Below are positions 14,611 to 21,130 of a DNA stretch of 27,121 bases, piece after piece (positions within the stretch are counted from its first letter, which is position 1; each line of letters opens with the position of its first letter). The position numbers were made by a program, and so were the translations under genes. Source of the stretch: Parasulfuritortus sp037439465. Lineage in GTDB: Bacteria > Pseudomonadota > Gammaproteobacteria > Burkholderiales > Thiobacillaceae. The stretch is from positions 1 through 27,121 of the forward strand of contig JBBIVX010000026.1 of NCBI GenBank assembly GCA_037439465.1. The letters run 5' to 3'. The notes under the pieces were generated by a model, which was not told the origin of the DNA, did not search any database, and was given only the letters and a program-made list of their open reading frames with translations.

Positions 14611-15297
14611 TCAGTATTCTCCCCCGTTGAGGACGTAATAGACCTGTGGCATGGTGCCGAAAGCCTTCTTCAATTGCGTGGCCTTCTTTCTGGCAATGTA
14701 GGTCGAGACGTTGCTGGTGGGATCGTCAATGTCACCGAAGAGGCGTGCCTGTACCGGGCAGACCAGATCGCAGGTAGGGGTGAAGTCCGGCGTCTTGCCA
14801 ATCTCGTTCACGCGGCCGGCGGCTATGGCCTTTTCCAGCTTGTGCCAGCAGAAGGTGCATTTTTCTACCGTCCTGGCCTTCTTGCGATGCAGGGGCGAGA
14901 GATTGCCCATCTGTTCGTAAGCGGTCTTTTCGGCGCCGGGGTATAGCTGTTCCACTTTGGCGCCGTTAAGTTGCGGTACGCCGTAGGGACAGGTGGTGGC
15001 GCAATAGCCGCAGCCCACGCACTTGTCGTAATCCACCAACACCACGCCGAACTCGTTTTTGCTGATCGCCTTGAACCCGGCGGCATCGCAAGCCGCCTTG
15101 CAGGATGGGTGCTCGCAATGCATGCAGTTCATGGTGACGAAGTTGCGGGCCGTATTGGGATAGTGGCCGGTTTCATATTCCACCATCACATTCCAGGGGG
15201 ATTCCGGCGTGAAGTGGTTCTCTACTGCACAGGCCGCCACGCAGGAGCGGCAGCCGAAGCAGCGTTCAGTGTCGATGACGCGAACAAACTTTGCCAT
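14611..15297 (-). CDS. [4Fe-4S] ferredoxin subunit of the molybdoenzyme (DmsB/PhsB/TtrB-like)
   Basis: A 228-residue electron-transfer subunit with the four-cluster pattern of the DMSO-reductase-family B subunits: CFGCRSCVAACAVENH (from C13), CMHCEHPSCKAAC, CVGCGYCATTCPYGVPQLN, and CTFCWHK paired with CDLVCPVQARLFGDIDDP. It has no signal peptide, as expected for a partner that is carried across the membrane with the Tat substrate. The ATG at 15297 is preceded by AAGGAG that overlaps the stop region of the catalytic subunit gene 12 bp upstream. It should pass electrons between the catalytic subunit and the diheme cytochrome c encoded right after it. Confidence 0.92.
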   Translation of the reverse strand: MAKFVRVIDTERCFGCRSCVAACAVENHFTPESPWNVMVEYETGHYPNTARNFVTMNCMHCEHPSCKAACDAAGFKAISKNEFGVVLVDYDKCVGCGYCATTCPYGVPQLNGAKVEQLYPGAEKTAYEQMGNLSPLHRKKARTVEKCTFCWHKLEKAIAAGRVNEIGKTPDFTPTCDLVCPVQARLFGDIDDPTSNVSTYIARKKATQLKKAFGTMPQVYYVLNGGEY

Positions 15298-15309
15298 GGT
15301 GTCTTCTCC

Positions 15310-17916
15310 TTAGGCCTTGTAGAGCTTGACTTTGGTGTCGTTGAAGGAATTCATGCCGGCGATGCGGTCGGGATGCAACTCCAACACATTGTTGATCCAC
15401 GTGCCCTTCTTGGCGTTATCGGGGAAACCCAGACTCCAGTGGCCATGGTGGTAGGACACGGCGATGGTGTCGGGGCGGATGCCCTGAGTCAGCTTGGCCT
15501 TGCCTTTTGCCTTGCCTACCCGGCTTTCCACCACGACCGTATCACCGTTACGGATGCCCAAGCCCTTGGCGGTATCAGCGTTGACGGCGATGAAGTTGGC
15601 CTGGGTGTCGGCGCCGAGTGCGTTGAGGATCGGGTTCTGGGCGGTGTTGCCGGACTGGTTGCGATACATCCGCTTGTGGGTGATGAGGTAGAGCGGGTAG
15701 CCCTCGGCCTCGCGGTGAGGTGTCGGGAAGGCATGATCCTTGAGCGGGATGGGCGAATAGGCTACTTTGAACTGCGCCAGGTCGATATTGCTGATGTGAT
15801 TGGCCTTCACCGTCTTCTCAACGTTGGCGTAACTGTCCACCAGATGATCCGCGTAAAGCTTCATGCGGGTCTTGCCGAGGCCCTTGCAGTTCGCCTCGAC
15901 GCTGTGCAGATAGCGGTCGTGGGCCGATATGTTTTTGCCGACGAAGGCGTGCTCCAGCGCGTATTCGAACGGCTTGCCGACCTTGTCCGCCCACAGCACC
16001 TCGACCATTTCCCGCGAGGTGTAGTCGCGGCCTTTCTCGAACTTGACCTTCTTCAGCCCCCACTTGCCATTCAACTGCTCCACGTAGGCGTCGCGCAGAC
16101 CCAGTCGTTTGGCCAGTTCCCACAGGATGGTCATGGCGTCATAAGGGAGGTTGTAGACATTGGCCATTGGCTGACGGATGGCGGAGTGTTTGGTTCCAGG
16201 CGTGGAACGGGTGGGCGAGAAATGCCAGGATTCGAGGTAGGTCAGGTCCGGCAGCACGATGTCGGCGAACTGGCAGGTCTCGGTGTTGACGATATCTATG
16301 GCGACGTTGAAGGTCTTCTTCATGCCATCCTGCTGTTTCATCGCGTCAGAGGTGGAGAAGGGCCGGTTGGTGGCGAAGAAAATCTGCATTTCCGGCTGAT
16401 AGGGAAGGCCGTAAGCCTTGGGATCGTTCACCGTGTATTGCACTTGCTGACAGCATTCGTGGGTGGCGTGCGGGTAGTAAACACTCTTCGCCAGATCCGC
16501 GCGCTTGGGCGGGTACTCGCACTTGGAGGGCTCCAGGAACTCAGGATGGCCCATGGCGTGGTTGAGCAACAGGCCGCCCACCGCATCGGGGCTCCCTATC
16601 AGCATGTTGAGAATGAGGTTGGCGCGGTTGTTCTGCACGCCGAATTCCTTGGCCGACAGGCCGCGGAACGTGTAAGAGGCCACCGGACGATAGCGGAGGG
16701 CATGACCATCGATCTTCACTGTCGAACCGAAGTTGGCGGCGGCAGCGATCTCCTTCGCCAGACTCTTGGTGCGAGCGGAGGGTACGCCAGAGACTTCCTC
16801 AGCGTATTCCGGGGTGATGTCCTTGAGACTGTCCACCAGTACCTGGAAGGCGGTACGGTATGGCTTGCCGTTGATCTCATAGGTCCCGGTCAATGCCGCG
16901 TCCACCGAGGCATCGTCATACGTTCGCGCCGATTTGTAGATGGTTTCCCAGACCATAGGTTTGCCATCTGCGCCCTTCAATATCCGACCCTCCTCGCCTA
17001 CCAGTTGGGTGGCGTTTGTGTAGGTTTTCAGAAAATCGGCGTCGATGGTGTTGTTGTCGATCAACTGCTTGCACAAGGCCAGGATGAACACCGCGTCCTT
17101 GCCAGGACGGATAGGTATCCACTCGTCGGCCTTGGCGGCGGCATGGGAGAGGCGCGGCTCGATGACGATCATCTTCATGCCCCGTTCCTTGCCATCCATG
17201 ATGGCATGGTCAAGCCAGCGCGACCATTGCTCGCCCTCGAAGGGGTTGCTGCCAAAGTTGAGGAACAGGTTGGTGTGTTCCAGGTCGGGCAGGTGGCCGT
17301 GGCCGCCCCAGGTGTTTTCGTCGGCCACGTGGCGGGCCGCCTCGCAGGTGGTCGTGCGGTGCACCAGGTTGGGAGTGCCGAAGGCCGCGACGAAGGCCTT
17401 GGGAAACTGGTCGCCGATGGTGTACTTGCCGTGGCCGTGGTGCCAGATCAGCTTGGCCGGGTTGTCCGCCTTGATTTTTGCGAGCTTCTCGGTGATTGTC
17501 TGGAAGGCCTCTTCCCAGGAAATTTCGATCCACTTCGGGTCTTCGTTCATGCCTTTGACCGGGTTGCCGCGCTTCATCGGCTTCTTCAGCCGGTAGGGGT
17601 TGTAGGTGTTGAAGACCCCCGACGCGCCCTTCGGACAAATGCCCCAGTTGTAATAGGCGGCGCGGGCCTTGTCTGGATAGATGGCGCGGATCACGCCATC
17701 GGACACACGCGCTTCGATGCCGCAGAAATTGACGCAGTGCACACAGGTGGACTTCACCACCTGGTCGCCCAGAGCCGATTTGGCGCTGGCTGCGGCTTCC
17801 GCTTGAGAGGCGGCTTGGGCGATGCCGGGCAGACTGAGACTGGCGCCGAAACCGACGCTGCTCGCGCCGGCCATCATGCCCATCCCCTTGATGAAACCTC
17901 TACGTGTTACGTTCAT
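15310..17916 (-). CDS. Tat-exported molybdopterin oxidoreductase, DMSO-reductase family, substrate unassigned
   Basis: An 868-residue catalytic subunit. It has a twin-arginine signal (TRRGFIKGMGMMAG, then a hydrophobic run), a [4Fe-4S] site C58-x2-C61-x3-C65 with C94 (GICPKG), and a candidate molybdenum ligand C191 in HRTTTCEAARH. The rest shows Mo-bisPGD domain signatures, such as FNFGSNPFEG-like (LFLNFGSNPFEGEQWSRW), MIVIEPRLSHAAAKADEWIP, ADIVLPDLTYLESWHFSPT and a C-terminal aspartate-decarboxylase-like barrel (GIRNGDTVVVESRVGKAKG). A cysteine ligand points to the thiosulfate/polysulfide/tetrathionate/arsenate group rather than to DmsA or TorA (Ser) or nitrate reductase NarG (Asp). ATG 17916 follows GAGGAG at 8 nt. 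It sits 65 bp after fccB. Linkage to a sulfide dehydrogenase favours a sulfur substrate, but direction and substrate are not determined by sequence. Confidence 0.92.
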   Translation of the reverse strand: MNVTRRGFIKGMGMMAGASSVGFGASLSLPGIAQAASQAEAAASAKSALGDQVVKSTCVHCVNFCGIEARVSDGVIRAIYPDKARAAYYNWGICPKGASGVFNTYNPYRLKKPMKRGNPVKGMNEDPKWIEISWEEAFQTITEKLAKIKADNPAKLIWHHGHGKYTIGDQFPKAFVAAFGTPNLVHRTTTCEAARHVADENTWGGHGHLPDLEHTNLFLNFGSNPFEGEQWSRWLDHAIMDGKERGMKMIVIEPRLSHAAAKADEWIPIRPGKDAVFILALCKQLIDNNTIDADFLKTYTNATQLVGEEGRILKGADGKPMVWETIYKSARTYDDASVDAALTGTYEINGKPYRTAFQVLVDSLKDITPEYAEEVSGVPSARTKSLAKEIAAAANFGSTVKIDGHALRYRPVASYTFRGLSAKEFGVQNNRANLILNMLIGSPDAVGGLLLNHAMGHPEFLEPSKCEYPPKRADLAKSVYYPHATHECCQQVQYTVNDPKAYGLPYQPEMQIFFATNRPFSTSDAMKQQDGMKKTFNVAIDIVNTETCQFADIVLPDLTYLESWHFSPTRSTPGTKHSAIRQPMANVYNLPYDAMTILWELAKRLGLRDAYVEQLNGKWGLKKVKFEKGRDYTSREMVEVLWADKVGKPFEYALEHAFVGKNISAHDRYLHSVEANCKGLGKTRMKLYADHLVDSYANVEKTVKANHISNIDLAQFKVAYSPIPLKDHAFPTPHREAEGYPLYLITHKRMYRNQSGNTAQNPILNALGADTQANFIAVNADTAKGLGIRNGDTVVVESRVGKAKGKAKLTQGIRPDTIAVSYHHGHWSLGFPDNAKKGTWINNVLELHPDRIAGMNSFNDTKVKLYKA

Positions 17917-17946
17917 TGTGTAATCTCCTCATGACGTCAGTGAGAC

Positions 17947-17974
17947 CCCCGGCTACCGCTCAGGACAGCCGAGG
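17947..17974 (-). other. Hairpin between fccB and the molybdoenzyme gene
   Basis: CCCCGGCT (17947-17954) and AGCCGAGG (17967-17974) form an 8-bp stem with a 12-nt loop; the minus-strand RNA pairs fully with one U-G wobble. No U tract follows. It sits in the longest gap (65 bp) of the fccA-to-diheme-cytochrome gene run and could tune expression of the molybdoenzyme relative to FccAB. By-eye assignment. Confidence 0.4.
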
Positions 17975-17981
17975 TTTCAGG

Positions 17982-19298
17982 TCAGGCGAAGGCATCCGCC
18001 AGGATGTTTCTGATCCAGCTTTGGGCGTATTCAGCCTCCAGTTTGCGTTGCAGCTTGAGCGCCTCTTCGCTGTCCATCTTCACCGGACTGACGCCGCCGG
18101 CTTCCTTGATATAAACCAGCTTGCCGTCTTTCTTGCGATAAACATGGGCCACCGAAAAGCCCCAGTTTTCGTCGGTGATGCTGTAGCAGGTGTTGACGAT
18201 GAAGGGTTCCGGGGCGGGTAGGCCGTTGAGCTTGGCGATGATCGCGCCTGCGGCGACCTTGGCCTGGGTATTTGCCATGTGCGCAGACTTGGGGGCGGCA
18301 TAGACCGGCAGATCGCCATGCACGCAGGAATCGCCGATCACCCAGATGTCCTTTTGTACGGTGGACTCCATGGTCAGCATGTCAACAGAGCACCAGCCTT
18401 TTTCATTGGTCAGCCCCGCACTCTTGGCGATGGCGCCGGCATGATGCGGGGGGATGATGTTCAACACGCCAGCCTTGTATTCGCCGAAGTCGGTATAGGC
18501 GGTCTTGGTCTTGGCGTCGATCTTGATGACCTTGCCGCCGGCGGCCCCGGATACCCATTCGATCATGCCTGGATACTGACGCGCCCAGGCCTGTTCGAAC
18601 AGCCCTTTCTTGGAGAAGGAGTCGTTGGCGTCGAGGATGATGACCTTGGATTTCTTCCGGCCATGGTCGCGCAGGTAGTTAGCCACCTGGGAAGCGCGCT
18701 CGTAGGGACCGGGTGGGCAGCGGAACGGGCCTTTGGGCACGGCGATGATAAAGGTCTCACCGTCATGCATGGCTTCGATCTGTTTCTTCAAAGCCAGGGT
18801 CTGCGGGCCAGCCTTCCATGCATGCGGCAATACACTGTTGGCCAGCATCTCGCTGTGACCCTCGATGGCGGCGTAGTTGAAGTCCACGCCGGGGGAGAGC
18901 ACCAGAGCGTTGTAACCAAGAGTCTTGCCGTTTTTGAGTTTAACTGTCTTGCTTCCGGCGTCGACACCGACGGCTTCGTCGAAAACCACGTTGATGCCGT
19001 GCTTCCTGAGACCGTCATAACCGCGTTGCAGGTCCTCCAGTCTGCCATGGCCGGACAGGACTTCATTCGACAACGGGCAGGACGTGTAGGTCTTTTGGCG
19101 CTCGACCAGAGTGACGTCGAGCCCTGGATCAAGGATTTTCAGGTATTTGGCGGCAGTGGCGCCACCGTAGCCACCGCCGACAACGACCACCTTGGCGTTG
19201 GCAGCGGCATGTGAGGTTTTTGGAACGGCGAGGAGGGCGGAGGCCGGGGCGGCGGCAATGGCGGCTTTGAGAAAGGCGCGACGATTGAACGGGTTCAT
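17982..19298 (-). CDS. fccB: Flavocytochrome c sulfide dehydrogenase, flavoprotein subunit
   Basis: A 438-residue flavoprotein that oxidises sulfide to sulfur or polysulfide in the periplasm and passes electrons to its cytochrome partner. The signal peptide has a twin-arginine motif (NRRAFLKA) and probably ends near A33. An FAD-binding GGGYGG follows. Key cysteines match the characterised Allochromatium enzyme after allowing for the signal peptide: C74 in YTSCPLSNEV for the covalent flavin link, and C194 (RCPPGPYE) and C371 (NTCYSITDE) for the redox-active disulfide. C303 and C325 are additional. The C-terminal region from about 365 is the FCSD-specific flavin-binding domain. ATG 19298 has AAGGAG 6 nt upstream and lies 13 bp after fccA. 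The order is the usual fccA-fccB, but here the operon continues into a molybdoenzyme. Confidence 0.93.
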   Translation of the reverse strand: MNPFNRRAFLKAAIAAAPASALLAVPKTSHAAANAKVVVVGGGYGGATAAKYLKILDPGLDVTLVERQKTYTSCPLSNEVLSGHGRLEDLQRGYDGLRKHGINVVFDEAVGVDAGSKTVKLKNGKTLGYNALVLSPGVDFNYAAIEGHSEMLANSVLPHAWKAGPQTLALKKQIEAMHDGETFIIAVPKGPFRCPPGPYERASQVANYLRDHGRKKSKVIILDANDSFSKKGLFEQAWARQYPGMIEWVSGAAGGKVIKIDAKTKTAYTDFGEYKAGVLNIIPPHHAGAIAKSAGLTNEKGWCSVDMLTMESTVQKDIWVIGDSCVHGDLPVYAAPKSAHMANTQAKVAAGAIIAKLNGLPAPEPFIVNTCYSITDENWGFSVAHVYRKKDGKLVYIKEAGGVSPVKMDSEEALKLQRKLEAEYAQSWIRNILADAFA

Positions 19299-19311
19299 GG
19301 GAGCTCCTTAA

Positions 19312-19884
19312 TTATTTGGGCTGGGCGGCGAAGTAACGTGCGGCAACGCCGACACTTTCTTCGTCTATTTTCTTGGCTTTTTTGCGCATCTTCTTGTGCG
19401 GCATCTTGACCGCGTCGGTGCGGTATTTTTCCAGTTCCAGCGCCAGGTACGGCGCCCACTGGCCATTCATCCGCGGCGTATCGGCATCGTCCGGTTCGCC
19501 GCCGGTGACGCCGTGGCAGTCCTCGCAACGCTCGGTGGCCGCTTTGCCTTGAACCAGAGTTTTGGCATCGGTGTTCTGCACTACCGGTGTCCAGGGCAGC
19601 CCGGAGAAATAGGTGGCCAGGTTGGCTAGCTCGTCATCGCTGTAACCCTTGAAGTGGCGACCCATGGTGGCGGAATAACGCTCACCACTCTTCCATTGCA
19701 GCATGACCTTCTTCAGGTAGGCTTCGGGCAGGCCGGCGATGGAAGGCATGGTAGGACCGACGGAAATACCGTTCATGCCATGGCAGGCGTTGCAGGTGCG
19801 GGCCAGATCTTCGGTCGGGCCGGCATGGGCCAGGGCGGCGGCCGTTAAGCCAATGGCAAGAAATAGGAACGGGCGACACTTCAT
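19312..19884 (-). CDS. fccA: Flavocytochrome c sulfide dehydrogenase, diheme cytochrome subunit
   Basis: A 190-residue preprotein with a Sec signal peptide (MKCRPFLFLAIGLTAAALAHA) and two class-I c-type heme domains: C31-N-A-C34-H35 and C120-E-D-C123-H124. Methionines downstream of each site can be the axial ligands. The first domain includes GPTMPSIAGLPEAYL and YSDDELANLATYFSGLPW, typical of the cytochrome c4/FccA type. It accepts electrons from FccB and hands them to small c-type cytochromes. ATG 19884 is used because AAGGAG lies 8 nt upstream; the open frame continues to 19944 without a better site. First gene of the seven-gene unit, with an FNR-like box about 110 bp upstream. Confidence 0.9.
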   Translation of the reverse strand: MKCRPFLFLAIGLTAAALAHAGPTEDLARTCNACHGMNGISVGPTMPSIAGLPEAYLKKVMLQWKSGERYSATMGRHFKGYSDDELANLATYFSGLPWTPVVQNTDAKTLVQGKAATERCEDCHGVTGGEPDDADTPRMNGQWAPYLALELEKYRTDAVKMPHKKMRKKAKKIDEESVGVAARYFAAQPK

Positions 19885-19991
19885 GGTTCTGTCTCCTTTG
19901 CGTCTTGATGAGTCCGGTTGGTAAAGATGTACCGGCTGACGCAAAAAATATCGATTAACCTGAAGCAGGCAAAGTACAACGTAAAATAAAA

Positions 19992-20005
19992 TTGATTGTG
20001 CTCAA
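19992..20005 (-). promoter_or_regulatory. FNR/Crp-type box upstream of fccA
   Basis: On the minus (coding) strand the sequence is TTGAG-CACA-ATCAA, one base away from the FNR consensus TTGAT-N4-ATCAA. It sits in the 174-bp gap between the Crp/Fnr gene (stop 20059) and fccA (start 19884), 107 bp before the ATG. The neighbouring regulator carries E-T-L-S-R in its recognition helix, the residues that read TTGAT half-sites in FNR. No clean -10 can be fixed at a canonical distance, so the promoter geometry is open. Confidence 0.55.
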
Positions 20006-20058
20006 GAAAACCGATGTTTCTAGTTGGTTATTGTTTCGATTTTTGTTTGTTGTTATGG

Positions 20059-20775
20059 CTACAGTACAGGACCGCAATTCGCCATGTTGTAGGCGAGCAG
20101 TTTGTGGCTGTCGAGCACATGAATATTACGCCCAGCGACTCGAATCACGCCATTCTGGCCCAGTTTCTGAAACACGCGCGACAAGGTTTCCTGTGCCAGG
20201 CTCAGGCGAGTGGCGATGTCGCGCTTGGATGAGCGGAGCACGATTTCATAGGCTCGGATTTCAGGGTCCGGGCGTTGCTGCAGCAGGAAGCAAGTGACAC
20301 GTTGCAAGCTGGAACGTTGCGCACAGTTCTCCATGTCGCCGATCAGATTCAGTAGTTGATGGGACGTGGCATCGAGCAGGTGGCCGGCCAGGGCTGCGTC
20401 CTGCCTCGCCACCTCCACAACGGCCGCGCGACTCAGAGTCAGCAGATGGCTGTCCATGTCCGCTCGTGCGCCCACTGGATAGGGTTCACCTTGCCAGATT
20501 GGCGCCACGCATAAGGGCTGGCCGGATGGCACCAGGTCCAGTGTTTTGTCCACGCCGTTTGATAAGGTGAGGAAAAGTTTTATCTGGCCGCTCACTAGAA
20601 TATACAAGGAATGCGCAGGATCATTCTTGGCAAACAGGATTTCCTGACGCTTCAACGATACATGGCGGATATCGTTCGCCAACTGCTTCAGACTTGCCAA
20701 AGATACATCTTTGAAGCAGGACAGACGGCCCATCGTTTCGATGTTCTGAAGAGTAGGTAGAGTGCGCGAATGCAT
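20059..20775 (-). CDS. Crp/Fnr-family transcriptional regulator
   Basis: A 238-residue regulator with an N-terminal beta-roll sensor domain (VSLKRQEILFAKNDPAHSLY, then LVSGQIKLFLTLSNG), a dimerisation helix and a C-terminal winged helix (SKRDIATRLSLAQETLSRVF). The E-T-L-S-R in the recognition helix is the FNR/Dnr-type DNA-contact pattern. The four-cysteine cluster-binding set of FNR is not present: only one cysteine (LSCF) occurs in the N-terminal 30 residues, so it is more likely a Dnr- or CooA-like effector sensor than an oxygen-labile Fe-S sensor. ATG 20775 (MHSRTLP) has GAGGA 8 nt upstream; the open frame runs to 20931 with no ribosome binding site. It lies directly upstream of fccA on the same strand and is the obvious regulator of that operon. 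Confidence 0.85.
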   Translation of the reverse strand: MHSRTLPTLQNIETMGRLSCFKDVSLASLKQLANDIRHVSLKRQEILFAKNDPAHSLYILVSGQIKLFLTLSNGVDKTLDLVPSGQPLCVAPIWQGEPYPVGARADMDSHLLTLSRAAVVEVARQDAALAGHLLDATSHQLLNLIGDMENCAQRSSLQRVTCFLLQQRPDPEIRAYEIVLRSSKRDIATRLSLAQETLSRVFQKLGQNGVIRVAGRNIHVLDSHKLLAYNMANCGPVL

Positions 20776-20966
20776 GCCATCGTTCCTCAAACCAAGATAG
20801 GGTGAGTCATACCAGCAATAATGATGCCATAGAGGTCTCAACTGTATTTTCTTGTGTGAAGCGTTCAAGTACTCCGCTTGACTGGCGTCAAATCTGGCAC
20901 GGCTTGGCAGACTGTCGTTTGGATTTTCCATTCCATAAAGGACGAGCCTGTAATGATTCTGTATAC

Positions 20967-20982
20967 GTTACTTGAAAGTAAC
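20967..20982. promoter_or_regulatory. Candidate operator, copy 1 (GTTAC-N6-GTAAC)
   Basis: GTTACTTGAAAGTAAC is a perfect 16-bp palindrome except for its central two bases. It has the size and form of TetR- or Crp-class dimer sites. The same GTTAC-N6-GTAAC frame recurs 41 bp away. It overlaps a possible minus-strand promoter of the Crp/Fnr gene. Confidence 0.6.
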
Positions 20983-21007
20983 AAATATAAGAATCGGCTA
21001 ATAAGAC

Positions 21008-21023
21008 GTTACTACTTGGTAAC
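21008..21023. promoter_or_regulatory. Candidate operator, copy 2 (GTTAC-N6-GTAAC)
   Basis: GTTACTACTTGGTAAC repeats both outer arms of copy 1 exactly, with an unrelated 6-bp centre, and is extended by one more pair (C...G). Centre-to-centre distance to copy 1 is 41 bp, close to four helical turns, so two dimers would bind on the same face of the DNA. Confidence 0.6.
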
Positions 21024-21088
21024 GCATTGCATCTGTGGAAATTTCGCTCGTTTTGCCGCCTATCAATAAATTTGGTGGCTATTAGTAA

Positions 21089-21100
21089 GTAATCAATTAC
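21089..21100. promoter_or_regulatory. Palindrome overlapping the putative tetR -10
   Basis: GTAATCAATTAC is a 12-bp palindrome apart from its central CA. It overlaps TACAAT (21098-21103), the best -10 candidate for tetR, 31 bp before the ATG. A natural place for autorepression by the TetR protein; it differs from the GTTAC-N6-GTAAC pair. Confidence 0.4.
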
Positions 21101-21130
21101 AATCTTATCAACATCAACGCATCTACTGCC

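Larger units (their letters stand above)
20776..21130. promoter_or_regulatory. 355-bp divergent intergenic region between the Crp/Fnr gene and tetR
   Basis: No gene is supported here. The middle and right part is clearly AT-richer than its surroundings and holds three palindromes listed separately. A TACAAT at 21098-21103 is a plausible -10 for tetR, with TTGGTG at 21072-21077 as a poorly spaced -35 (20 bp). On the minus strand TTGTTA (20984-20979) and CAGAAT (20961-20956), 17 bp apart, could serve the Crp/Fnr gene. The open frame extending the Crp/Fnr gene to 20931 lacks a ribosome binding site and is probably leader. Confidence 0.45.

Noticed and set aside
15310..17916. Assigning the molybdoenzyme as thiosulfate, polysulfide, tetrathionate or arsenate reductase or oxidase by name.
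   Set aside because: The cysteine ligand and domain order fit several subfamilies; only a tree or biochemistry can separate them.
14971..17934. A 987-codon open frame on the plus strand opposite the molybdoenzyme and ferredoxin genes.
   Set aside because: It lies antisense to two genes with clear domains and motifs. Its translation shows no motifs, it is rich in G, V, H and D as expected from the complement of GC-rich codons, and it has no ribosome binding site or neighbours.
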